NCBI RefSeq assembly: GCF_012641405.1
Contig: NZ_JABAII010000012.1
Span: 1 to 64,000, forward strand
Origin: Rhizobium sp. P40RR-XXII
Lineage (GTDB): Bacteria > Pseudomonadota > Alphaproteobacteria > Rhizobiales > Rhizobiaceae
DNA: 64,000 bases
Direction: 5' to 3'
Below, one piece after another: positions 49,518 to 57,994 of this stretch. The notes under the pieces are model-generated. The model saw only the letters and a program-made list of their open reading frames with translations. It did not search any database and was not told where the DNA came from. The number at the start of each line of letters is the position of its first letter. Within the stretch, counting starts at the first letter, position 1. Position numbers and translations under genes: made by a program.

Positions 49518-50885
49518 ATGACGCACAGTACTGAAACCAATATGTTCCTCACCGGCTGGCTGCCTGGCGTCTTTGCCAAAACCGCCGCGCCGATCATCGT
49601 CATCACCACGGTCAACGGCCTCTTTGCCGTCGTCGACGCCTATTTCCTTGGCGTCTATGTCGGGGCTGGCGCGCTGTCCGCGGTCAGCCTCATTTTTCCC
49701 GCGCTCATGCTGCTGATCGCGCTGCAGACGCTGGTTTCGAACGGCATGGCGAGCATTCTCGCGCGCCGCCTCGGTGCCGGAAATCGCGACGCCGCGAAGT
49801 CCGTGTTTACCAGCGCCCATACGCTGGCGCTTGCCGTCGTGGTGGCGATCAACCTCGTCTACTGGCTCGCAGGCCGGCAGTTCATTGCCGTGGTAGCGGC
49901 GGGAAACGCCGATGTTGCCCGCAGCGCCGAGGCCTTCATGGGCGTCATGGTCGCCTTCGCGCCGATCAGCTTCTTTCTTTCGATCCATCTCGACGGGCTG
50001 CGTTGCGAAGGAAAGCTCGGCTTCATGACGCTGGTGACGCTTGCCTCGACGCTGCTCAACATCCTGGCAAACTGGCTGCTGATGGCCGTTGCGCACTGGG
50101 GCGTGGTCGGCTCCGCCGGCGGCTCGATCATGGCGCAATTCATCTGCCTGGCGATCGTCGTAGGCTATCGCCTGCGTCGCCCCGGCGCGCTTTCGTTCGA
50201 TATGAGGCCGCACATGCGCGAGTGGCGTGGCATCTTTGCCTTCGGCGCACCGATGAGCCTCGGCTTCATCGGCATTTCGCTGAGTTCGGCGGCGATCCTC
50301 TTCAACCTGTCGATCTGGCACGAAGGGGACTATGTCGCGACCGTCGGCGCCTATGGGATCGTCACTCGCGTGATGACCTTCGCCTATCTGCCGCTTCTGG
50401 GCCTCAGCATCGCGCTGCAGACCATTTCAGGCCATAATCACGGCGCCGCGCTTCCGGCGCGTGTCGGCCACAGCGTTGTCATCGCCATGATCTCGGCTCT
50501 GGTCTATTGCGCCGCCGTCGAGTTCATCGTCGAGCTGCTGGCGGAACACCTGGGGTCGATCTTCGTGGCCGATCCGGTGATCATCGAGGAAGTCGGTCGC
50601 ATCCTGCCCTGGACGATCGGCGCCTACTTTCTCTTCGGCCAGGCAATCATCCTGTCATCCTATTTCCAGTCGATCGGTGACGCCAAGCGCGGCGCGATCT
50701 TCGGCCTGTCACGGCCCTATCTGTTCACCTTGCCGCTGACGTTCCTCTTGCCGCTCGTCTTCGGCGAGCGGGGAATCTGGATGACGCCGATCTTTGCGGA
50801 AGCGGGGATGATCCTGCTCACCTGGCTTGTACTGTCGCGCAACGCCAGGGATCGGAAGTGGCGCTATGGCCTGATGCCCGCGTGA
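49518..50885 (+). CDS. MATE-family multidrug efflux transporter
   Basis: A 455-residue, 12-span sodium- or proton-coupled drug/metabolite exporter. It has the MATE repeats, first half starting FAKTAAPIIVITTVNGLFAVVDAYF and LQTLVSNGMASILARRLGAG, second half starting GIFAFGAPMSLGFIGISLSS with LGLSIALQTISGHNHGA. It starts at ATG 49518 65 bp after the glyoxalase-related gene, and ends at a strong terminator. Substrate unknown. It is unlikely to be linked to the iol genes, which are on the opposite strand after the terminator. Confidence 0.9.
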   Translation: MTHSTETNMFLTGWLPGVFAKTAAPIIVITTVNGLFAVVDAYFLGVYVGAGALSAVSLIFPALMLLIALQTLVSNGMASILARRLGAGNRDAAKSVFTSAHTLALAVVVAINLVYWLAGRQFIAVVAAGNADVARSAEAFMGVMVAFAPISFFLSIHLDGLRCEGKLGFMTLVTLASTLLNILANWLLMAVAHWGVVGSAGGSIMAQFICLAIVVGYRLRRPGALSFDMRPHMREWRGIFAFGAPMSLGFIGISLSSAAILFNLSIWHEGDYVATVGAYGIVTRVMTFAYLPLLGLSIALQTISGHNHGAALPARVGHSVVIAMISALVYCAAVEFIVELLAEHLGSIFVADPVIIEEVGRILPWTIGAYFLFGQAIILSSYFQSIGDAKRGAIFGLSRPYLFTLPLTFLLPLVFGERGIWMTPIFAEAGMILLTWLVLSRNARDRKWRYGLMPA

Positions 50886-50890
50886 AACGA

Positions 50891-50920
50891 GAAAGGCCGC
50901 GTTTTCGAGCGCGGCCTTTC
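50891..50920. terminator. Bidirectional terminator between MATE gene and iolB
   Basis: An 11-bp perfect stem GAAAGGCCGCG / CGCGGCCTTTC with an 8-base loop, placed between convergent genes. Confidence 0.85.
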
Positions 50921-50944
50921 CGTTTGAGCTTATGTCGGTGTCAC

Positions 50945-51742
50945 TCAGGACTTGAGCAGCCATTCATGCTCGACGGCATTGTGGAATTTCCAGATGCGCT
51001 TCGGGCCGGCCATGACGTTGAGATAGTAGAGATCGTAGCCGTGGCAGGCGGCGCAAGGGTGATACCCTTTCGGTACCAGCGTCACATCGCCATCCTCCAG
51101 CACCATGACTTCGTCCAGCGACCGGTCGTCGGTATAGACACGCTGGAAGCCGAAGCCCTGCGGCGGGTTTAGGCGATGATAATAGGTCTCCTCCAAGAAG
51201 CTTTCGTTCGGGAGATCATCCTGATCGTGCTTGTGGGGAGGATAGGAGGAGGTGTGCCCGCCCGGCGTGATCACCTCTACGACCAACAGCGAATGCGCCG
51301 CGCCATCGTCTTCCGGCATGATGTTGTTGACGTGGCGGACATTGGTGCCCTTGCCGCGCGTTAGCGCCGGATGCGTGCCCGGAGGAATGGCGCGGGCTTC
51401 ATAGGAGCCGCCGCCCGGGGCCGAGCAGACGGCCAGTTCCAGATTGGTCTCGGCGGTCACCGACCAGTTCGAGCCGGCTGGAATATAGAGCGCGTGGGGG
51501 GCGCCCTCGAAGGGACTCATGCGCCCGCCGAGCGAGCCGAAATCCTTCGTACCCGCCTTGGCGCTTCCCTTGCCGCTGACCCATACGAGGCAAACCTCGC
51601 GACCACCGGTCTCGGCGGAGGCCGTTTCGCCCGGCTTCAGGCGATGGAGATCGAAGCCGACATAGGTCCAGCCGGCGCTTTCGGGCGTGACGTGAGTAAC
51701 GCGGCCATGGGAGCCGTCAGGTTTGACCTTGAGATTTGGCAT
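50945..51742 (-). CDS. iolB: 5-deoxy-glucuronate isomerase IolB
   Basis: A 265-residue cupin enzyme that isomerises 5-deoxy-glucuronate to 2-deoxy-5-keto-gluconate in myo-inositol breakdown. The KDUI/IolB bicupin fold is recognised by HTSSYPPHKHDQDDLPNESF and YHRLNPPQGFGFQRVYTDDR, with metal ligands His/His/Glu/His in the HKHD...E...H region and a C-terminal segment GYHPCAACHGYDLYYLNVMAG. ATG 51742 follows GGAGGAAG. It is the last gene of the iol cluster in this reading order and is followed by iolE. Confidence 0.94.
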   Translation of the reverse strand: MPNLKVKPDGSHGRVTHVTPESAGWTYVGFDLHRLKPGETASAETGGREVCLVWVSGKGSAKAGTKDFGSLGGRMSPFEGAPHALYIPAGSNWSVTAETNLELAVCSAPGGGSYEARAIPPGTHPALTRGKGTNVRHVNNIMPEDDGAAHSLLVVEVITPGGHTSSYPPHKHDQDDLPNESFLEETYYHRLNPPQGFGFQRVYTDDRSLDEVMVLEDGDVTLVPKGYHPCAACHGYDLYYLNVMAGPKRIWKFHNAVEHEWLLKS

Positions 51743-51812
51743 AGGTTCTTCCTCCATTGCTTGGAAAAACGTCCCTCGCCATCTTCCGATAGGCGAGGGC
51801 GCTCGTCTCTAG

Positions 51813-52730
51813 CTATCCCTTGGGAAAGCCTTCGGTTTCCACCGTGTAACCCGCTGCCGTCATGACGCGCATCAGTTCGGCATGGCCGACCTCGGCCATC
51901 TTCTGTGGCGGCGCCTTGCGCGGGTCCTGCTCGGCCTCGACCACGAACCAGCCTTCATAGCCGTAATCGGCGAAGCGCTTGACGATGGCGCCGAAATCGA
52001 GCGAGCCGTCGCCCGGCACCGTGAACGCACCAAGCGCGACGGCATCGAGAAAGGACTGCCTGCTGCGATCCAGCCCATCGACGACAGGCTTGCGGATATC
52101 CTTGACGTGGACATGGTTGATACGGGCATGGTGGTTGTCGATGGCGCGCAGAACGTCGCCACCGGCAAAGGCGAGATGGCCGGCATCGAGCAGCAGCGGA
52201 ATGCCTTCGCCGGAATTGCGCATGAAGGCATCGAGTTCCGGCTCGGTTTCGACCACGGCTGCCATATGATGGTGATAGGAAAGCGGCATGCCCTGGTCTG
52301 CACACCATTCGCCGAACTCAGTGACGCGGCGGGCATAGGCCTTCATCTCGTCATCTGAAAGACGCGGCTTGGTGGCGAGTGGCTTGGAGCGGTCGCCCTG
52401 AATGGAGCGGCCGACTTCGCCATAGACGATGCAAGGCGCGCTGACGGCCTTGAACAGTTCGATCATCGGCGCGATGCGGTCCTTGTTGGCTGCCAGCTCC
52501 TCGTTGACGAGCGTGCCCGAGAACCAGCCGCCGCAAAGAGTCACATCGGCGGCGCGCAGGATCGGCAGCATTTCATCGGGGTTGCTGGGGAAGCGCCGGC
52601 CTTGTTCCATGCCGGTGAAGCCGGCGCCACGCGATTGCCGCAGGCATTCCTCGAGGGATACGTCGTCGCTAAGCTCAGGAAGATCGTCGTTCCACCAGGC
52701 GATGGGCGACATGCCGAGTTTGGCCTTCAT
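51813..52730 (-). CDS. iolE: Inosose dehydratase IolE
   Basis: A 305-residue TIM-barrel enzyme (AP endonuclease family 2-like) that dehydrates 2-keto-myo-inositol to 3D-trihydroxycyclohexane-1,2-dione. Visible: MSPIAWWNDDLPEL at the start, EQGRRFPSNPDEM, metal-site segments SYHHHMAAVVETEPELDAF and LLLDAGHLAFAGGD, HVKDIRKPVVDG, and VVEAEQDPRKAPPQ near the end. The length matches the family. ATG 52730 is used with GGAGACC upstream; a TTG at 52733 overlaps. It lies 67 bases after iolD in the direction of transcription. Confidence 0.94.
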   Translation of the reverse strand: MKAKLGMSPIAWWNDDLPELSDDVSLEECLRQSRGAGFTGMEQGRRFPSNPDEMLPILRAADVTLCGGWFSGTLVNEELAANKDRIAPMIELFKAVSAPCIVYGEVGRSIQGDRSKPLATKPRLSDDEMKAYARRVTEFGEWCADQGMPLSYHHHMAAVVETEPELDAFMRNSGEGIPLLLDAGHLAFAGGDVLRAIDNHHARINHVHVKDIRKPVVDGLDRSRQSFLDAVALGAFTVPGDGSLDFGAIVKRFADYGYEGWFVVEAEQDPRKAPPQKMAEVGHAELMRVMTAAGYTVETEGFPKG

Positions 52731-52797
52731 CAATGGTCTCCTTGAAAAAGCTATTGGAGGAGCCGAAACGCTCCCCCAGAAATAGGACGGAAATCAA

Positions 52798-54648
52798 TCA
52801 GCCGATGCGCTGGGCGGCGCGGGCCTTTTCATAGGCGGCGCGGGCCTTGTTGACCTCGGCGCGCGGGCTGACCTCGGGAACGGCGACATCCCACCAATGG
52901 CCGCCTTCGTCCGTTGTGATCAGCGGATCGGTGTCGATGACGATGACCGAGCTGCGGTCGTTCTTCTTCGATGCTTCGATGGTCTGTTCCAGCTCGGCGA
53001 TGGAAGCGACCTTCACGGCAATCGCACCCATGCTGGCCGCATGCGCCCGGAAGTCGATCTCCGGCATCACTTCGAAGTGCGAGTCCTTCAAGAGGTTGTT
53101 GAAGTTCGCGCCGCCGGTCGCCATCTGCAGGCGGTTGATGCAGCCATAGCCGCGGTTGTCGAGCAGGACGATGGTGATCTTCAGGCCGAGCATGACAGAG
53201 GTCGCCAGTTCGGAATTCATCATCATATAGGAGCCGTCGCCGACCATGACGACGACATCCTTCTCCGGCCGCGCCATCTTGACGCCGAGGCCGCCGGCAA
53301 TCTCATAGCCCATGCAGGAGAAGCCATATTCCATGTGGTAGCTGCCCGGTGCGGTCGCCGGCCAGAGCTTGTGCAACTCGCCGGGCAGGCCGCCGGCAGC
53401 GCAAACGAGAATGCTGTCCTTGCCGCCGAGCGTGCGGGTGACGGCGCCGATGACCTGGGCGTCGGAGGGCAGAGCGGCGTTCGTGGTTGCCATCGCCTTG
53501 GCGGCCGCCTCCATCCAGACCTGCTTTTCTCGCGTTGCCTTTTCGGCGAGCGATGCCGGCGCGCGCCAACCCGTCAGGCCGGCGGAAAGCGCCTTCAGCC
53601 CCTCGCGCGCATCCGTCACCAGAGGGTGACTATTGTGCTTGAGGGCGTCATAGGCCGCGATATTGAGGCCGATCATGGCCAGCTTTTCATTCTTGAACAG
53701 CGCCCAGGAGCCGGTGGTGAAATCCTGGCAGCGGGTTCCCACAGCGATCACCAGATCGGTCTCCTCGGCAATGGCATTGGCCGCCGATGTGCCCGTCACG
53801 CCGACAGAGCCGAGCGCGAGGGGATGCGTCTCGTCGATGGCCGATTTGCCGGCCTGCGTGACAACGACGGGAATACCATGAGCTTCGGCAAAAGCGACCA
53901 GTTCCTTCGTTGCCTGCGAATAGAGCACGCCGCCGCCGGCAAGAATGACCGGCTTTTCGGAGCGGCGGATCAATGCAATGGCATTGGCAAGTTCGTCTGC
54001 ATCCGGCTGCGGACGGCGCGGCACCCAGACATGCTCCTCGAAGAAGCTTTCCGGATAATCGAAGGCTTCGGCCTGCACGTCCTGGCAGAGCGAAAGCGTC
54101 ACCGGGCCGCAATCGAGCGGATCGGTCAGCACCTGCATGGCGCGCTTCAGCGCCGTCATGATCTGTTCGGGGCGGGTAATGCGGTCGAAATAGCGGGAGA
54201 CCGGGCGGAAGGCATCGTTGGCGGAGACGGTACCGTCACCGAAATCCTCGATCTGCTGCAGCACCGGATCCGGCGCGCGGTTGGCGAAAACGTCGCCGGG
54301 CAGGAACAGGACGGGAATGCGGTTGACATGTGCTACGCCGGCCGCCGTCACCATGTTCAGCGCGCCGGGGCCGATGGACGTCGTGCAGGCCATGAAACGC
54401 TGACGGAAGCTTGCCTTGGCATAGGCGACGGCGGCATGGGCCATGCCCTGCTCATTGTGAGCGCGGAAGGTCGGCAGCTCCTCGCGCACCTGATAGAGCG
54501 CCTCGCCCATGCCGGCGACGTTGCCGTGGCCGAAGATCGCCCAGACGCCGCCGAAGATCGGCTGCTTCTGTCCATCGATGATGGTCATCTGCTTCTTGAG
54601 GAAATGCGCGACGGCCTGTGCCATCGTCAATCGGATCGTCTTGCCCAT
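52798..54648 (-). CDS. iolD: 3D-(3,5/4)-trihydroxycyclohexane-1,2-dione hydrolase IolD
   Basis: A 616-residue thiamine-diphosphate enzyme that opens the inositol ring to give 5-deoxy-glucuronate. It has the ThDP pyrimidine-binding domain, a central domain and the pyrophosphate domain with VGDGSYMMMNSELATSVMLG (GDG...N motif). The acidic catalytic residue is in the N-terminal HNEQGMAHAAVAYA. I chose ATG 54648 (MGKTIRLTMAQAVAHFL), after GGGAGG, because the ORF upstream of it is unlike the family and contains a repeat. It is followed by iolE. Confidence 0.95.
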   Translation of the reverse strand: MGKTIRLTMAQAVAHFLKKQMTIIDGQKQPIFGGVWAIFGHGNVAGMGEALYQVREELPTFRAHNEQGMAHAAVAYAKASFRQRFMACTTSIGPGALNMVTAAGVAHVNRIPVLFLPGDVFANRAPDPVLQQIEDFGDGTVSANDAFRPVSRYFDRITRPEQIMTALKRAMQVLTDPLDCGPVTLSLCQDVQAEAFDYPESFFEEHVWVPRRPQPDADELANAIALIRRSEKPVILAGGGVLYSQATKELVAFAEAHGIPVVVTQAGKSAIDETHPLALGSVGVTGTSAANAIAEETDLVIAVGTRCQDFTTGSWALFKNEKLAMIGLNIAAYDALKHNSHPLVTDAREGLKALSAGLTGWRAPASLAEKATREKQVWMEAAAKAMATTNAALPSDAQVIGAVTRTLGGKDSILVCAAGGLPGELHKLWPATAPGSYHMEYGFSCMGYEIAGGLGVKMARPEKDVVVMVGDGSYMMMNSELATSVMLGLKITIVLLDNRGYGCINRLQMATGGANFNNLLKDSHFEVMPEIDFRAHAASMGAIAVKVASIAELEQTIEASKKNDRSSVIVIDTDPLITTDEGGHWWDVAVPEVSPRAEVNKARAAYEKARAAQRIG

Positions 54649-54667
54649 CGGGCGCCTCCCAAATGCT

Positions 54668-54764
54668 AGAGCAATTCCAGGAAAAGTGCGTAGCGGTTTT
54701 CCGTCCGGAATTGCGAAAAAAGATATAGAGCGGTTCAGAGCTTCTGTGAAAACTGAACCGCTCT
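54668..54764. repeat. RIME-like composite intergenic palindrome (two modules)
   Basis: The left module GCAATTCC ... GGAATTGC (54671-54714) is followed by the right module AGAGCGGTTCAG ... CTGAACCGCTCT (54727-54764). It has the same architecture as at 2276-2376. It lies between iolC and iolD, so it may add a processing or attenuation point in the iol transcript. Confidence 0.8.
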
Positions 54765-54770
54765 GGAATT

Positions 54771-56702
54771 TCACAGACCGCGGGTTTTGAGCCACGCTTG
54801 TGTCAATTGCCGGAAACGGCCGGCCATGTCGGCAATCGCTTCCTCGTCGTTCATGCCGCCCGATAGCCATGCGCGGGCCGCATCGGAGAAGATGGTCCGC
54901 CCGACGGCGAAACCCTTGACCGAGGGCGCGGCCAGCGTCGCCTCGAAGCTTCGGATCAATTCCTCCGCCGGAGCCTCCAGTCCAAGCAGCACGATACCAC
55001 GGCACCATGGATCATTTTTGGCGATCACGGCATCGATTTTTTTCCAGGCGGCGGTCGATTCCTGCGGTTCCAGCTTCCACCAGTCCGGCTTGATCCCGAG
55101 CGCGTAGAGCTCTTCCATCGCCGTCGGGATCGTGTCGTCGGTCAGCGGCCCGTTCTTGCCGGCGATGATTTCGACGAGAAGCTCGCGGCCGACCTTGCGT
55201 GCGGCTTCGAATAGGGTGCGCAACTTCTCCTGCTGCTCCGCCTTCAGCTCCTTCGGATCGTCCGGATGATAGAAGCACAGGCATTTGATGCAATGATGAA
55301 GCGGCCATTCCACGAGCTGTGAGCCGATGTCCTGGCTGAACTCGAATTTCAGCGGCTTCGATCCCGGCAGCTCGACCGGTCGTCCGATCCACGAGAAATT
55401 CTTGGTCGCGGCATCGAAGAAGGCGTCGCGCCCGAAGCGTTCGTCGATCAGCATGCCATAGCCTGAGCGGCCGCCGGCCACCCGCCCCGCCGCCTCGACG
55501 GCAAGCCGCTTGAAGGCGACGATCCTGTCGTGGCCGACGCCCAGTTCATCGGCGACGCCGACGAGCTGCGACCGGTGGTCGATGGCGAGCGCCATCAGCA
55601 ACGGGATGTCGCCGCGCCGGGTCGTCGCCCAATGAATGTGGTTGATCGCCTCGTCCTTGCGCAGTGCCCGGTGCTTGCTGCCTGTCTTCAGGAAGAAGTC
55701 GAGCTCGGTCCAGGTCGGATATTCCGGCGAGCAGAGCAGGCGGGAAACGGCAAAGGCGCCGCAGGCATTTGCCCAGGTGGCGCAGGTCTTCAGCGGTTCG
55801 CCGCGCAGATAGCCGCGCAGGAAGCCGGACATGAACGCATCGCCCGCGCCGAGAACATTGAACACTTCGATCGGGAAGCCCTGGCCGACAATGCCGGCTT
55901 CGAGATCGTCGGCGATCGGGCCGTCATAGACGATGCAGCCCATGGCGCCGCGCTTGAGCACAATGGTCGCCGGAGAGAGGCGGCGGATTTCCTTGAGCGC
56001 GCCGAGCACGTTGTCGACGCCCGAGCCGATCATGATCTCCTCTTCCGTGCCGATGATCAGATCGCAATCCGGCAGCGTCTCCCTCATCTTCGAGGAAACG
56101 CGATCCGACTTCACATAGCGCTCGAAGCCCTCGGCATGGCCGGCAAGACCCCATAGATTTGGCCGGTAGTCGATGTCGAAGATCACCTTGCGGCCGGCAG
56201 CCTTGGCGATGCGGATCGCCTTGCGTTGCGCCGCTTCGGTATTCGGCTTGGAAAAATGCGTGCCGGAAACCAGGACCGCCTTGGAGGACTTGATGAAATT
56301 TTCGTCGATATCGTCTTCGTTCAGCGCCATGTCGGCGCAGTCGGACCGGTAGAAGATCATCGGCGAGACGCCCTCCGCCTCGACTGCCAACAGCACGAGT
56401 GCCGTCAGGCGCTCCTTGTCTGTTGCGATCCCATCGACGGCCACACCTTCGCGCGCCGCCTGTTCGCGGATGAAGCGACCCATCTGCTCGTCGCCGACGC
56501 GGGTGATGAGGCCGGATTTCAGCCCCAACCGCGCCGTGCCGATGGCGATATTGGCGGGGCAGCCGCCGACCGATTTGGCGAAGGAGGCGATGTCCTCAAG
56601 GCGCGAGCCGATCTGCTGGCCGTAAAGATCGACAGAGGAACGGCCGATGGTGATCACATCGAGTTTTGCTTCCGGCTGAGCGCCAGGATTGTCGTGTGCC
56701 AT
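54771..56702 (-). CDS. iolC: IolC-DUF2090 fusion: 5-dehydro-2-deoxygluconokinase with aldolase-like domain
   Basis: A 643-residue two-domain protein. Residues about 13-340 are a PfkB/ribokinase-family kinase phosphorylating 2-deoxy-5-keto-gluconate, with the N-terminal VITIGRSSVDLYGQQIG and catalytic NVLGAGDAFMSGFLRGYL. Residues about 350-640 are the DUF2090 domain, a TIM-barrel aldolase-like region (MLIDERFGRDAF, WPLHHCIKCLCFYHPDD). In Bacillus the aldolase is the separate gene iolJ, so this fusion probably also supplies the last step, splitting the phosphorylated product. ATG 56702 follows GGGAGG. First structural gene of the iol transcript, 187 bases after iolR. Confidence 0.93.
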   Translation of the reverse strand: MAHDNPGAQPEAKLDVITIGRSSVDLYGQQIGSRLEDIASFAKSVGGCPANIAIGTARLGLKSGLITRVGDEQMGRFIREQAAREGVAVDGIATDKERLTALVLLAVEAEGVSPMIFYRSDCADMALNEDDIDENFIKSSKAVLVSGTHFSKPNTEAAQRKAIRIAKAAGRKVIFDIDYRPNLWGLAGHAEGFERYVKSDRVSSKMRETLPDCDLIIGTEEEIMIGSGVDNVLGALKEIRRLSPATIVLKRGAMGCIVYDGPIADDLEAGIVGQGFPIEVFNVLGAGDAFMSGFLRGYLRGEPLKTCATWANACGAFAVSRLLCSPEYPTWTELDFFLKTGSKHRALRKDEAINHIHWATTRRGDIPLLMALAIDHRSQLVGVADELGVGHDRIVAFKRLAVEAAGRVAGGRSGYGMLIDERFGRDAFFDAATKNFSWIGRPVELPGSKPLKFEFSQDIGSQLVEWPLHHCIKCLCFYHPDDPKELKAEQQEKLRTLFEAARKVGRELLVEIIAGKNGPLTDDTIPTAMEELYALGIKPDWWKLEPQESTAAWKKIDAVIAKNDPWCRGIVLLGLEAPAEELIRSFEATLAAPSVKGFAVGRTIFSDAARAWLSGGMNDEEAIADMAGRFRQLTQAWLKTRGL

Positions 56703-56882
56703 GATGTCCTCCCGTCGGGGGCATGACCTCTTTCGCTCTATAGCCTGCAGCCTGCGCCGAGATCATGCGTTATTGAAAGTGCCGGTGTTCGTTTCGTCCC
56801 GGTTGCGATGGATCGGGCGACCATCTCCCGTGGCCGTGATCTTGGTCGTAGTGAAACATTGGTTCCGAGATTTTGTCAATTC

Positions 56883-56896
56883 GGAATGTTTATTCC
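56883..56896. promoter_or_regulatory. IolR operator, GGAA-N6-TTCC, upstream of iolC
   Basis: GGAATGTTTATTCC matches the GGAA-N6-TTCC motif recalled for the S. meliloti IolR repressor. It overlaps the iolR stop codon and lies 181-194 bases before the iolC start. Confidence 0.7.
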
Positions 56897-57762
56897 ATTT
56901 TCGTTTTATCGGATTTTATTGCGCCTTTTCGCCGGCGTTCGGCAATGGCGACCGGAAAGGCCATGATCAGCGCCATCGATGCCGATAACGAGCGGAAGCC
57001 GGCAAAATCGGACTCGGCCACTTCGAACCAATGGGTCGCGCAGGCGGTGAGCGGGGAAAAGGCCGAATCGGTGATGGCGATGACGGGCACATTGCGTGCC
57101 GCGAGATCCTGGGCCTGCGCCAGACTGTCGGCGGCGTATGGCGAAAAGCTCGCGGCGATCGCTGCGTCCTTCTCCGTAGCAAAACGGGCAATCTCGCCGT
57201 CGATGCCGTTGGGTGAGGCGACGATCTGGTGGCGGATGTTCAGCTTGGAAAAGGCATAGGTCATATGTGCCGTCAGCGGATAGGAGCGGCGCTTGGCGAT
57301 GAGATAGATCGTCTCGGCCGCGGCTAGGACATCCACTGCCTTGGCGAAACGGTCCGTCTCGATGGTTGCGGCGAGCTTGTTGATGGACTGGCTTGCGGCG
57401 GACAGGAAGCCGGAGAGAATGCCGGCCTCCTCGTCCTGAATGCCGGAGCGTTCCAGCGTCACCAGCCGTTCTTCGTAGCTTAGGGTGCGATCGCGCAGTC
57501 TTTCGCGAAAGATGCTCTGCAGGTCGGAGAAACCCTCGTAGCCGAGGTGATGAGCAAGTCGTACCAGCGTGGAAGGTTGAACCTCGGCGGCAGCGGCAAT
57601 GCTGGCCGTCGTGCCGAAGGCGACTTCGTCGGGATTGCCAAGCGCGAAGGCGGCGACCTGCGCGAGACGCTTCGGCATGGCGTTCTTGCGCTCGATGATG
57701 ATGCTGCGCAGGCTTTCGAAGTCGCGCGGAACCCTCGTCGGGGCCTCGATATTATTGTCCAT
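56890..57762 (-). CDS. iolR: IolR, RpiR-family repressor of inositol catabolism
   Basis: A 290-residue RpiR/MurR-type regulator: N-terminal HTH_6 domain with RLAQVAAFALGNPDEVAFGT and TASIAAAAEVQPSTLVRLAH (about 30-75), then a sugar-isomerase (SIS) domain (about 130-270) with IYLIAKRRSYPLTAHMTYAF that binds an inositol catabolic intermediate. It precedes the iolCDEB genes on the same strand and is divergent from a Gfo/Idh dehydrogenase. Operator-like GGAA-N6-TTCC sequences lie before iolC and around its own promoter, so autoregulation is likely. Confidence 0.93.
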   Translation of the reverse strand: MDNNIEAPTRVPRDFESLRSIIIERKNAMPKRLAQVAAFALGNPDEVAFGTTASIAAAAEVQPSTLVRLAHHLGYEGFSDLQSIFRERLRDRTLSYEERLVTLERSGIQDEEAGILSGFLSAASQSINKLAATIETDRFAKAVDVLAAAETIYLIAKRRSYPLTAHMTYAFSKLNIRHQIVASPNGIDGEIARFATEKDAAIAASFSPYAADSLAQAQDLAARNVPVIAITDSAFSPLTACATHWFEVAESDFAGFRSLSASMALIMAFPVAIAERRRKGAIKSDKTKME

Positions 57763-57795
57763 GCGCCGTCCTCAAGCTCCCCCAACACCGACAAT

Positions 57796-57816
57796 GAAAC
57801 AAATATTCCATATTTG
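57796..57816. promoter_or_regulatory. IolR operator candidate in front of iolR
   Basis: GAAA-CAAATA-TTCC (57796-57809) is one mismatch from GGAA-N6-TTCC, and it overlaps the perfect dyad CAAATAT-TCC-ATATTTG (57800-57816), 34-54 bases before the iolR start. Confidence 0.5.
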
Positions 57817-57937
57817 TAACGATACCGGATTTTGATTCGTTCGGCACGAAATATTTTAAGTACATGCTTTTAAATGGATAAATATGGGTCTAACACTCTG
57901 GCGAGAGTTTCGAGCCTATGATCACGCTTGTCAAAAC

Positions 57938-57951
57938 GGTCTAAATATTCC
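57938..57951. promoter_or_regulatory. Weak IolR operator candidate before the Gfo/Idh gene
   Basis: GGTC-TAAATA-TTCC matches six of eight positions of GGAA-N6-TTCC. It lies 44-57 bases before the dehydrogenase start, where an operator would act. Confidence 0.35.
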
Positions 57952-57994
57952 AAAAATCCCTCGACTTCGGGAGCAGTTTGAGGAGGAAGGCCAA

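Noticed and set aside
52897..54669. 590-residue plus-strand ORF over iolD
   Set aside because: iolD has ThDP motifs and matches family length; the opposite ORF shows no domains.
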